Positions 26,902-34,697 of a DNA stretch of 64,000 bases are shown piece by piece (the stretch's first letter is position 1; every line of letters begins with the position of its first letter). The stretch lies in the NCBI GenBank assembly GCA_963720785.1, contig CAVRGQ010000009.1, forward strand, positions 124,001-188,000, in the 5' to 3' direction. A program made the translations under genes and the position numbers. Origin of the DNA: CAVRGQ01 sp963720785 (GTDB lineage: Bacteria; Actinomycetota; Acidimicrobiia; IMCC26256; DASPTH01). The notes beneath the pieces are model-generated. The model saw only the letters and a program-made list of their open reading frames with translations. It ran no database searches and had not been told where the DNA came from.

Positions 26902-26916
26902 CGAACACGTGTTCGT
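26901..26916. promoter_or_regulatory. LexA SOS box
   Basis: TCGAACACGTGTTCGT matches the actinobacterial/Bacillus-type SOS box TCGAAC-N4-GTTCGA at 11 of its 12 fixed positions; the inner 14 bp are a perfect palindrome. It covers the end of the -10 element and the transcription start, which is the position for LexA repression. Known biology: several mycobacterial 13E12/DUF222 genes carry SOS boxes. Confidence 0.75.
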
Positions 26917-28121
26917 ATCCGATCTCCTCGACCAGGTAACGGCCGGTGTGTCCGGTCTGCTGAGCGAGGACTGGGACGCGTACAGCGAAGGGGCCCTGGC
27001 CGATCACCTCGCGGTGATGGCCGAGCAGCTCGAGCGGATGCACGCCGCGGTGCTCGGCTGCGCCGCCGCGTGGGACGGCCACAAGGCGTGGGCGTTCGAC
27101 GCGGCGCCCAGCGCGCCGACCTGGCTGGTCGCGAACTGCGCGATGACCCGCCCGACTGCGACGCGCCTGGTGCGTACCGGCGCGGCACCTGCGCGGCAAC
27201 GAACGCACCGCGAAGGCGTTGGCGGCGGGTGACGTGAAGGTCGAACACGTCGAGACCATCGCGAAGGTCGCCCACGGCCGTGAGGACCTCGCGCGGAAGC
27301 ACGAAGACGCACTCCTCGGTGCCGCGACACGCGTCGGTCCCGACGACTTCGTGAAGGTCGCGCGGCGTTGGGCCGAGCTCGCCGACGACGTCCTCGCCAA
27401 GGCCAAGGGCAAGCACAACTGGGAACGTCGCCACCTCCACGTCTCCCCCGTCATGGGCGGGGGACGCATCGACGGCTTCGTCGACCCCGAAGCCACCGCG
27501 ATCATCACCGCCGCCCTCGACGCGCTCGTCCCTCCCGACCCGAAGGACGGACCCGAACCGCCCCGCACCCTGTCGCAACGACGCGCCGACGCCTTCGTCG
27601 AGATGTGCCAACGCTCCCTCGGCACCAGCGCGCCGAGCTCGCGAGCGAAGAGCAACGTCGACATCGTCATCGACGCCGACACCGCCACCGGCAAGGCACC
27701 CACCGACCTCCTCCACACCCGCTGCGACGTCGGCGGAGGCGGAGGCGGCGGCATCCTCTCGAAGGCCGCAGTCGAACGCATCCTGTGCGACTCCGCCGCC
27801 GGCTACGCCGTCATCCGGCGGCCCTTCGCACGCGATCTCGCCCGCCAGGCCTCCGAAGTCCTCGACCTCGGACGCCGCACCCGCGAACCCAGCCCCGCGC
27901 AACGACGCGCCGTCATGCTGCGCGACGAACACTGCCAATACCCCCGATGCCGCGCCCCCATCAGCTGGTGCGACCTCCACCACCTCGAACCGTGGGAACA
28001 CGGCGGGCCCACCGACCTCGACAACCTCACCGCACTCTGCCGACGCCACCACGTCACCGTCCACGAAGGCGGCCACCGCCTCATCCGCGGCCCCGACGGC
28101 GGGATCATCCAGCGGGCGTGA
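26909..28121 (+). CDS. DUF222 / HNH endonuclease protein, 13E12 type (one frame break)
   Basis: About 404 residues after repair. The N-terminal DUF222 domain (HLAVMAEQLERMHAAVLGCAAAWD, APTWLVANCAMTRPTATRLV) is in one frame and ends near 27180. The rest, from RHLRGNERTAKALAAGDVKVEHVE on, is in the frame ending 28121. The C-terminal HNH nuclease reads CQYPRCRAPISWCDLHHLEPW, then LDNLTALCRRHH, so the metal and catalytic His residues are present. GTG at 26909 is chosen over ATG at 26897 because the -10 overlaps that ATG. Its role is unknown; the SOS box points to DNA-damage induction. Confidence 0.85.
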
Positions 28122-28253
28122 CGCCACGCATGGTTACACGCGAGACCGCGACACGGACAGCGCGGGAGTCTTCGCGAGCGTCTGGAACACCACGCAGGAG
28201 TGCTCGGTGAGGTCGAGCAGGGTGTCGCGGCAGTGTGTCCGATGCCCCTTCGC
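28122..28253. other. Intergenic region with a possible gene remnant
   Basis: No complete gene. The minus strand can be read for about 38 codons with high GC in the third position, with phrases such as RDTLLDLTEHSCVVF and a TAA at 28136-28134, but no start codon. It may be the eroded end of a lost gene, or chance. Confidence 0.3.
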
Positions 28254-28297
28254 TTGACATCCTATCGACGATAGGTAAACTCCCTATCGATGATAGG
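28254..28297 (+). promoter_or_regulatory. TetR promoter with paired operators
   Basis: TTGACA (28254-28259), 16 bp, TAAACT (28276-28281). Two 15-bp near-identical palindromes flank the -10: CCTATCGACGATAGG (28261-28275, perfect) fills the spacer, and CCTATCGATGATAGG (28283-28297) covers the start codon at 28290. Centres are 22 bp apart. This arrangement predicts tight self-repression. The transcript is practically leaderless (8 nt from the -10 to ATG). Confidence 0.8.
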
Positions 28298-28874
28298 AAC
28301 CAAGGTCCAACAGCGCCGCGACGACCGCATCGCCGAGATCGTGTCGGCCGCGTGGGACCTCGCCCGGGAGGAGGGCGTGGCCGGCATCTCGCTGCACGGC
28401 CTCGCCCGCAAGGTGGGGATGCGCCAGCCCTCGCTCTACTCCTACTTCGACTCGAAGCACGCGCTGTACGACGCGATGTTCGCCGACGGCAACCGCCGCC
28501 TGCTGGCAGTGCTCGACGCCCTCGACCTTCCCGACGACGCACGCGAGGCGGGCAAGGTGCACACCCGCGCGTTCGTGCAGTTCTCCCTCGACCACCCCGA
28601 GGTGCACGCCTTGTTGTTCACCCGCCCCATCCCCGGCTTCGAGCCGTCGGAGGAGTCCTACGGGGTGGCGCAACAGGTGCTCGACGGCGCGGTGGCGCTG
28701 ATGCACGCCGCCGGGGTCACCGACCAGGGTGACGTCGACTGCATGGTCGCGATGATCGCGGGTCTCCTCTCCGCGCAACTCACCAACGACCCCGGTGGCG
28801 ACCGCTGGGTGCGCCACCTCGACCGGCTCGTCGACCTCTACGTCGACGACGCACTGGCAAGGAGCGATCGATGA
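28290..28874 (+). CDS. TetR-family regulator, self-repressing
   Basis: A 194-residue TetR-type repressor. The helix-turn-helix is ISLHGLARKVGMRQPSLYSYF (split as ISLHGLARKVG and RQPSLYSYF, residues about 35-55) and the C-terminal helical domain carries the HPEVHALLFTRPIPGFEPS segment common in this subfamily. The start ATG lies inside the second operator. The stop overlaps the next gene (ATGA), so this regulator heads an operon with a mycothiol-isomerase-like protein and probably a metallo-beta-lactamase-fold protein. Confidence 0.9.
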   Translation: MIGTKVQQRRDDRIAEIVSAAWDLAREEGVAGISLHGLARKVGMRQPSLYSYFDSKHALYDAMFADGNRRLLAVLDALDLPDDAREAGKVHTRAFVQFSLDHPEVHALLFTRPIPGFEPSEESYGVAQQVLDGAVALMHAAGVTDQGDVDCMVAMIAGLLSAQLTNDPGGDRWVRHLDRLVDLYVDDALARSDR

Positions 28875-29637
28875 CCGTCACCCCCACGACCGGGTCCGGC
28901 GTGCGCATCGGGCGTGCCGAGGCGAAGGTGCTCGCGCTCGAGGAGTTCCGTCGCTACGGCGCGCTGTGCGCGTCGCTCGCGCCCGAGGAATGGGCCGCGC
29001 CGACCGACTGCACGTTGTGGGACGTGCGCAAGATGTCGCTGCACGTGCTCGGCGCCGCCGACGCGCAGGCATCGGTGAAGGAGTTCGTCCACCAGTTCAC
29101 GAAGGGCACCCGCCTCGCCAAGGAGATCGAGGACTCGCACCACTTCGTCGACGGCGTGAACGAGCTGCAGATCCGTGAACGCGCGCACCTGTCGAACGCA
29201 GAGCTGGTCGCGCAGCTGCAAGCGGTTGGGCCGAAGGCGGTCAAGGGCCGATGGGGCACTCCCCCGCCGATGCGCTACCTGCCGATCCCCATCGGTCCAC
29301 CGGTCGGGTGGAAGCCGCTGAAGTACCTGCTCGACGTCGGCTTCACCCGCGACGTCTTCGCCCACCGCATCGACATCTGCGCGGCGCTCGGTCGCGACAT
29401 GGAGCTCACCCCCGAGCACGACGGCCGCCTGATCGCCGACATGGTCGGCGAGTGGGGCGACCTGCACGACCTGTCGTACGAGCTGGTGCTCACCGGGCCG
29501 GCCGGCGGCACCTTCACCCGCGGCTCCGACGCGGCGGGCGGCGCGTGACCGAGCTCGACGCGGTCGAGTTCGTGCGGGTGATCTCCGGCCGCAGTCCCGA
29601 TCACGGGATCGTGCGCTCCAACTCACTCCCGCTCTGA
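28871..29637 (+). CDS. Maleylpyruvate-isomerase-fold (DinB-like) protein, one frame break
   Basis: About 255 residues. The N-terminal four-helix bundle (EEFRRYGALCASLAPEEWAAPTDCTLWDVRKMSLHVLG, shown as the helix 1 and TDCTLWDV metal-loop regions) belongs to the TIGR03083/DinB-like family of mycothiol-dependent isomerases. VFAHRIDICAALG carries conserved His and Asp. The first frame ends at about 29535 in GCGGGCGGCGCG; the tail VTELDAVEFVRVISGRSPDHGIV follows in another frame to 29637. Substrate unknown; cotranscribed with TetR. Confidence 0.78.
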
Positions 29638-29690
29638 TCCAACCGGAACCACTCGGAATCACTCGCAACCACTCAGGACAAGGAGTCACC

Positions 29691-30419
29691 ATGGACACTC
29701 GCGTCGACGAGATCAGCGACGGCATCTTCCGCCTCTCCACCCTCGTGCCCGACATCGGGCCGACGGGCTTCACGTTCAACCAGTTCGTCGTGCGCGGCGC
29801 GCAGGAGTCGCTGCTGTTCCACACCGGGCCGCGTGCGATGTTCCCGCTCGTGAGTGAGGCGGTGGGGAGCGTGACGCCGCTCGACGAGCTGCGGTGGATC
29901 ACGTTCGGTCACTACGAGGCCGACGAGTGCGGCGCGATGAACGACTTCCTCGACGTCGCCGCCAACGCGCAGGTCGCGCACACGGGTCTCGGCGTGATGG
30001 TCAGCATCAACGACCAGGCCGCACGCGAGCCGTTCTCGATGGCCCCCGACACCGTGTTCGACCTCGGCGGCAAGCGCGTGCGCGGCATCGACACGCCGCA
30101 CGTGCCCCACGGTTGGGACGCGCACGTGCTGTTCGAGGAGACGACCGGTACGTTGCTGTGCGGCGACCTGTTCACCCACCTCGGCGACGGTCCCGCGCTC
30201 ACGAGCAACGACGTGCTCGACGCGGCGGCGATGGCGGAGGACGTGTTCGGCGCCACCGCGCTCACCCCCAACACCGCGCCCACCATCCGCGCGCTCGCCG
30301 ACCTGCAGCCCACGACGCTCGCGATCATGCACGGCTCCTCCTACACCGGTGATGCGTCCGGCGCACTCCTGGCACTGGCCGACCTCTACGAACAGCGTCT
30401 CCTCACCCCCGCCACCTGA
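29691..30419 (+). CDS. Metallo-beta-lactamase-fold protein of the di-iron (ODP-like) type
   Basis: A 242-residue MBL-fold protein. In place of the hydrolase HxHxDH motif it has HYEADE (HxExDE), the ligand set of the oxygen-binding di-iron proteins and flavodiiron enzymes. Other ligands would be HVPHGWD, CGDLFTH and MHGSSYTG. It may therefore bind O2 or NO with two irons; this follows from the motif and is not proven. AAGGAGTCACC is the ribosome binding site; 53 bp after the TetR operon genes and in the same direction. Confidence 0.82.
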   Translation: MDTRVDEISDGIFRLSTLVPDIGPTGFTFNQFVVRGAQESLLFHTGPRAMFPLVSEAVGSVTPLDELRWITFGHYEADECGAMNDFLDVAANAQVAHTGLGVMVSINDQAAREPFSMAPDTVFDLGGKRVRGIDTPHVPHGWDAHVLFEETTGTLLCGDLFTHLGDGPALTSNDVLDAAAMAEDVFGATALTPNTAPTIRALADLQPTTLAIMHGSSYTGDASGALLALADLYEQRLLTPAT

Positions 30420-30472
30420 TCACCTCCTCCTCGCTCGCTGTACCCTCTCCCCGAGATGCAGGGGGTACAGCG

Positions 30473-30961
30473 GTGACCGAGACCGATCCGGAGTCGGGCA
30501 AGGACGAGTCGGGTGCCCCGACCGAGTTCGACTACCGCTCGCCGCGAAGGTTCACCGTGCGCAACGCCCCGTGGTTCGCCGGCGCGCTGACCTTGGTGCT
30601 GGCGGGCGTGCTGGTCGCCACCGACTTCCCGATCGCCTACTTCACCGTGCTCACCGTCGGGATCGTCGTGTCGGTCGCGCTGTTGTGGACCCGCCAGATG
30701 ACCGGCACCGACCTGCAGGTCGCCGACGGCCAGATCACGTGGACCTCGGCCGGAGGCTCCCGCACCGTCGCGCTCGCCGACGACCCGGTCGTCGCCATCG
30801 GCGCGTCGGCCTGGCGCGGTCGCCAGCTCCGGTTCCGATCCGGCACCTCACTGCCCATGGCAACCGGTGGCGACGACTGGTCCACCTTCGTGTCGGCCCT
30901 CGAACGCGCCCAGGGCTCGCGGATCGACCAGTCGGGCGCTACGCCTCGGCGGTCGCCTTGA
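30473..30961 (+). CDS. Membrane protein of unknown function (PH-like)
   Basis: A 162-residue protein with an acidic N-terminal tail, two adjacent membrane helices (about residues 31-47 and 52-70: WFAGALTLVLAGVLVA, IAYFTVLTVGIVVSVALL) and a cytoplasmic beta-rich domain resembling bacterial PH domains (DGQITWTSAGGSRTVAL, WRGRQLRFRSG). GTG start. Its last 23 bp overlap the convergent SRPBCC gene. Function unknown. Confidence 0.65.
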   Translation: MTETDPESGKDESGAPTEFDYRSPRRFTVRNAPWFAGALTLVLAGVLVATDFPIAYFTVLTVGIVVSVALLWTRQMTGTDLQVADGQITWTSAGGSRTVALADDPVVAIGASAWRGRQLRFRSGTSLPMATGGDDWSTFVSALERAQGSRIDQSGATPRRSP

Positions 30962-31409
30962 GGTTGGCGAGGGTCTCGGCCATGCCGGCGTGGGTCTTGT
31001 CCACCACGCCGTCGAGGTAGGCCTCGACGTCCATGTCGGGGGCGACGGAGTGCATGAACTCGCCGTAGCCGGGGAGGACCTGCCACTGCTCGGTGACGAC
31101 AGTGCCGTCGCCCTCGCCCGCGAAGGCGTACGACCACTGCACGAGCTCGCTGTTGCCGTCCATGCCGCAGTTGGTGAAGGTGAACTCCTTGCCCGGCTCG
31201 GCCACGTCGACCCGGCAGTGCGTGGTCCACGACATCTCGGGCGTGACGTTGTCGCCGGTGAAGGTGCTGCCCTCCTCGGTCCATGTCGCGCTCTTGGTGA
31301 CGGGGCTGAACTCACCGATGCGGGTGACATCGGCGACGAGCGCGTAGACAGCCTCGGGCGCGGCGTTCACGGTGACGGAGTCGGTGTGGTGGTACTTCGA
31401 GAGATCCAT
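30939..31409 (-). CDS. SRPBCC/polyketide-cyclase-like protein
   Basis: A 156-residue START-fold protein. Helix-grip features are VTVNAAPEAVYALVADVTRIGEFSPVTKSATW (N-terminal strand and helices, given in two parts at VADVTR), FTNCGMDGN, TVVTEQWQVLPGY and the long C-terminal helix THAGMAETLANLKATAEA. Such proteins bind hydrophobic ligands or cyclise polyketides. ATG at 31409 is chosen over an ATG 57 bp upstream; TAGGGT lies 8 nt before it. Confidence 0.8.
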   Translation of the reverse strand: MDLSKYHHTDSVTVNAAPEAVYALVADVTRIGEFSPVTKSATWTEEGSTFTGDNVTPEMSWTTHCRVDVAEPGKEFTFTNCGMDGNSELVQWSYAFAGEGDGTVVTEQWQVLPGYGEFMHSVAPDMDVEAYLDGVVDKTHAGMAETLANLKATAEA

Positions 31410-31417
31410 GGACGCGG

Positions 31418-31423
31418 ACCCTA
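31418..31423 (-). promoter_or_regulatory. -10 element, near-leaderless start of the SRPBCC gene
   Basis: TAGGGT on the minus strand, 8 nt before the ATG at 31409. Confidence 0.45.
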
Positions 31424-31426
31424 GAT

Positions 31427-31502
31427 CACGCGGAGCGTCGACGAGAAGCCCGACGTGGTTCGTCAACGAGAAGGCCCGACGCGGAGCGTCAACGAGAAGG
31501 AG
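31427..31502. repeat. Three imperfect 24-26 bp tandem repeats
   Basis: Units begin at 31427, 31451 and 31477 and share CGTCRACGAGAAG on the plus strand. The last unit contains the stop codon of the TauD-like gene and the first runs into the promoter region of the SRPBCC gene. No strong hairpin seen. Confidence 0.75.
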
Positions 31503-32313
31503 GCGTGCCGCCGATCGTGACGCGGTGGAGGGTGCGGGCCTCGCCGGGCGCGGCGTCGCCGACGGCGGCGTGCTGGGTGGCGATGTTGTCCCAGATCAGG
31601 AGGTCGCCGACGGTCCAGTTGTGCCGCCAGGTGATCTCGGGGCGTGACGCCTGCGCGTAGAGGTAGCGCAGCAGCGGCTCGCTCTCCTCCTCGCTCCACC
31701 CGACGAAGCGGGTCGTGTAGTTGGCGTTGACGAACAGCGCCTTGCGGCCGGTGCGGTGGTGCTTCACCACCACCGGGTGCGTCGTCGTGACCGCCTCGCG
31801 GGTGAGGCCCTGCTCGCCGGCCATCGTGGTGCCCTCGTGGATCGCGTCGAGGCCGTCGAGCGTGGCCTTGAGCCCCTCCGAGAGCCGCTCGTAGGCGGCG
31901 TACTCGTTGGCCCACATCGTGTCGCCCCCGCGGCTCGGGATCTCCCGCGCGAGCAGGATCGACGCCAGCGGCGGGCGGGCCATGTGCGTGGTGTCCTCGT
32001 GCCACACGGTCGTGAGCTCGTTGGGGTCGTAGATGCGCATGATCCCCGGGTAGCCCTCGATCGAGGGCACGTAGGGGTGCACCGCGATCTCGCCCCAGAG
32101 GCCGGCGAACTCGAGCTGCTGCGCGGAGGTGACGTCGTGTTGGCCGGGCAGGGAGATCACGAGGTGCTCGTCGAGCGCCGCCTTCAGGCGGTCGACGAGG
32201 GGCTGGTCGAAGCCGTCGGCCAGGCGCACGCCGTCGATGCGGGCACCCAACGTGCCGCCCAGAGGAGTGATGGCGAGGGGTGTGACGGTGAACTCCGTGG
32301 TCGTCGTCGTCAT
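31489..32313 (-). CDS. TauD/TfdA-family Fe(II)/2-oxoglutarate dioxygenase
   Basis: A 274-residue non-heme iron oxygenase. Iron ligands are His105 and Asp107 in VWHEDTTH, and the distal His in NIATQHAAVGD; the 2-oxoglutarate-binding Arg is in RTLHRVTIGG. The family hydroxylates sulfonates such as taurine, aryloxyalkanoates and carnitine precursors; no transporter for these is adjacent, so the substrate is open. The ATG is followed by a run of Thr codons. It ends in a repeat region. Confidence 0.92.
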   Translation of the reverse strand: MTTTTTEFTVTPLAITPLGGTLGARIDGVRLADGFDQPLVDRLKAALDEHLVISLPGQHDVTSAQQLEFAGLWGEIAVHPYVPSIEGYPGIMRIYDPNELTTVWHEDTTHMARPPLASILLAREIPSRGGDTMWANEYAAYERLSEGLKATLDGLDAIHEGTTMAGEQGLTREAVTTTHPVVVKHHRTGRKALFVNANYTTRFVGWSEEESEPLLRYLYAQASRPEITWRHNWTVGDLLIWDNIATQHAAVGDAAPGEARTLHRVTIGGTPPSR

Positions 32314-32382
32314 GGGCAGCAGCGTGCCGGGGCGCGGCCCGTGACGACCAGGGACCTAGGTCACTTCGTCGACAAGATCAGA
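32314..32382. other. Intergenic gap with a short palindrome
   Basis: Contains GACCTAGGTC (32353-32362), a perfect 10-bp palindrome within GTGAC...GTCAC. It is upstream of the TauD gene on the minus strand and could be an operator or part of the promoter. Confidence 0.3.
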
Positions 32383-33237
32383 TCAGTCCTGCGGGAGTGG
32401 GAGCTTGTCGGCGCCGCCGGCGATCATCGCCGCGAACTCGGTGAAGTCGGGGCCGGCGCGGAGGCTGTGACCGCCGTCGACGTTGATGATCTGGCCGGTG
32501 ATCCAGCGCGACTCGGCGCCGAGGAGGAAGCGCACCAGGTCGGCGACGTCCTCGGGCTCCCCCACCCCGTGCATCGGGGTGTTGAGGATGTAGCTGTTGT
32601 AGACGGAGCCGTCGCGGGGGACGTTCTCCATGATCTCGGTGGTGATGAAGCCGGGGCGCACCGCGTTGAAACGCACGCCGACCGCGCCGTACTCGTCGGC
32701 CGCGTTGCGGATGATCTGCTCGAGCGCGCCCTTGCCGGCGGTGTAGGCGCCGAACCAGCGGTGGGTCTGGTGGCCGGCGATCGACGACATGCCGACGAAC
32801 GAGCCCTTCGACGCCTGCAGGCCGGGGAGCGCGTGCTTCACACACAGGAACGTGCCGACCGCGTTGAGCTCGAGCACGCGGCGGAACTCGTCGGTGTCGG
32901 ACGTCGCGTAGGGCGACATGCCGCCGCCGCCACCCGCATTGGCGACCACGCCGTCGAGCGTGCCGGTGGGCTCGGTGGCCGCGGCCACGACGCGCGCGAC
33001 GTCGTCCTCGACGGTCACGTCGCCCACCACGAAACGGATGCTGCCGCCGTTCGCGGCGAGCTTCCCGATCCGCTCGGCCGACGCGGCGAGCGTGGCCTCG
33101 GTGCGGCCGCAGATGGTGACCGCCGCGCCGTCGGCCGCAGCCTGGGCCGCGCAGGCGGCGCCGATGCCGGTGCCGCCACCGGTGACGAGCACGCCGGTTC
33201 CCTCGAGTCCGCCGGACGGCTTCCTGGTCGCAGGCAT
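32383..33237 (-). CDS. SDR-family NAD(P)-dependent oxidoreductase
   Basis: A 284-residue SDR. Motifs are TGGGTGIG at about 19-26, ICGRTEATL (NADP-type Arg), VANAGGGGG, MSSIAGH and catalytic YTAGK, then FNAVRPGFITTEI and ITGQIINVDGG. GAGGAGACGCACAG before the ATG is a clear ribosome binding site. It is 72 bp downstream of the CoA-transferase and in the same direction; cotranscription is possible. Confidence 0.88.
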   Translation of the reverse strand: MPATRKPSGGLEGTGVLVTGGGTGIGAACAAQAAADGAAVTICGRTEATLAASAERIGKLAANGGSIRFVVGDVTVEDDVARVVAAATEPTGTLDGVVANAGGGGGMSPYATSDTDEFRRVLELNAVGTFLCVKHALPGLQASKGSFVGMSSIAGHQTHRWFGAYTAGKGALEQIIRNAADEYGAVGVRFNAVRPGFITTEIMENVPRDGSVYNSYILNTPMHGVGEPEDVADLVRFLLGAESRWITGQIINVDGGHSLRAGPDFTEFAAMIAGGADKLPLPQD

Positions 33238-33309
33238 CTGTGCGTCTCCTCGTTCGGTGCTGGGTTTCGTGAGCGGGCGCAGTCTGTCAGACGGTGCGGA
33301 CGACGTTGC

Positions 33310-34528
33310 CTACGTCGCCGCGCCGTCGATCTTGAGCTGGAGGATCTCCTCCTCCGTGTAGCCGAACTCGGCGAGCACCTCGTCGGTGTGCTCGGCGAAC
33401 TGCGGGCCGCGGGTCGTGACGGTCGGTCGCTCGTCGAACTGGATCGGGTTCGTGAGGAGCTCACGCGGCTGCCCGTCGGCGTCGACAACCGGCGCGAAGT
33501 AGCCCATCTCCCGGAGTTGCTCGTCGTGGCCGACCTGCCGCGCTGTCCTGCACGACGGACCACTGCCCCTCGAGATCACGGAAGCACTCGATCCACTCGT
33601 CGAGCGGGCGCGTGAGCAACTCGGCCTGCACGATGAAGGCCGCCTCCTGCGCGTTGGCGATGAGCTTCTCGTCGGTGTCGAAGCGCGGGTCGTCGATGAG
33701 GTCCTCGCGCTCGATGTGCCGGCAGAAGTCGGCCCAGTAGCGGCCGGGCTGGAGCATCGCGAGGTAGATCCACTTCGCGTCGGACGTCTCGAAGTACCCG
33801 ACGACCGGGTTGACCGGCGCGCCCGGGAGATCGTTGGGCGGCCACACCCACGGCTCGGCGGTCAGCAACGAGATGTCGACCGACAGCGCGCACGCGTACG
33901 CGCCCACGCTGAGCAGTGAGACGTCGACGACCGACGGCTCGCCGGTGGTCGCCCGCTTGAACAGCGCCGCCGCGACGCCGCCCGCGATGGTGAGACCGCC
34001 GAGCGTGTCGCCGTGCGCCGGCGCGGGCATGTTGAGCGGCTTCGCGCTGAGGTCGGGCGGGGTCACGCCCATGGAGCCGCCGCCGCGCGCCCAGTACGAC
34101 GCCGAGTCGAATCCGCCCTTGAGCGACTCCGGGCCGCGGTGGCCCAGCGCACTGCCGCGTGCGTAGATCACCTGGGGGTTGACGGCCCGGATGTCGTCGA
34201 CGTCGATGCGCAGGCGGGCCCGCGCTTCGGGCAGGAAGTTGGTGAGGAACACGTCGCAGTCCTCGACCAGGCGGTAGAGGACCCGGAGTCCGTCGGGGTG
34301 GCCGATGTCGAGGCCGACACTGCGCTTGCCGCGGTTCGGGTGCTCCATGATGGGAGAGAACGTGCCCTCCGCGACGGCGGCGGGGCCGTACCCGATCATG
34401 CCGCGCTGGGCGTCGCCGGTGAACGCGTGCTCGATCTTGAGCACCGTCGCACCCCAGTCGGCCAGGGTTGCCCCGGCCGAGGGCACGTAGGTGAACTGGG
34501 CGACCTCGACGACCTTGACGCCTTCCAT
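33310..34528 (-). CDS. CaiB/BaiF-type CoA-transferase (one frame break)
   Basis: About 406 residues after repair. Family features are KVVEVAQFTYVPSAGATLADWGATVLKIE, RGKRSVGLDI, DVFLTNFLPEARARL (the catalytic-Asp region), RGSALGHRG and a C-terminal FAEHTDEVLAEFGYTEEEI. The frame changes at about 33540, near ECFRDLEGQWSVVQD. ATG at 34528 is used because the family N-terminus starts there. Divergent from the DUF35-thiolase fusion, 169 bp away, so both probably serve one CoA-ester pathway. Confidence 0.85.
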
Positions 34529-34697
34529 CGGCCCTGACGACACGCGCTGCTCCCCCTCGCCCGGCTCTGGTCGGCCGGAAGAGCGGGACGGTAGCGTGCC
34601 CGCGCCAGCCACACCATCTTCATGCGCCGGCGGCCGAGCCGTCCGGACATCTTCATGCGCCGGCCGGCCGAGCCGCCCGGACGACCAGGAGCGCCAC
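34529..34697. promoter_or_regulatory. Divergent promoter region
   Basis: Between the CoA-transferase and the DUF35-thiolase. TAGCGT (plus, 34592-34597) and TACCGT (minus, 34593-34588) overlap by two bases and could be back-to-back -10 elements; the minus transcript would have a 60-nt leader. A 33/34-bp tandem repeat follows. Confidence 0.35.
34615..34681. repeat. 33/34-bp tandem duplication in a 5' leader
   Basis: 34615-34647 and 34648-34681 are near-identical copies starting CATCTTCATGCGCCGG; the second has one extra C and one C/T change. Each ends with TCCGGA or CCCGGA. It ends 16 bp before the GTG of the DUF35-thiolase gene and could be a regulatory repeat. Confidence 0.8.

Noticed and set aside
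26195..26908. Upstream extension of the DUF222-HNH gene
   Set aside because: The sequence before 26897 is antisense to the PNPOx gene, and the promoter -10 overlaps the ATG at 26897, which leaves GTG 26909 as the better start.
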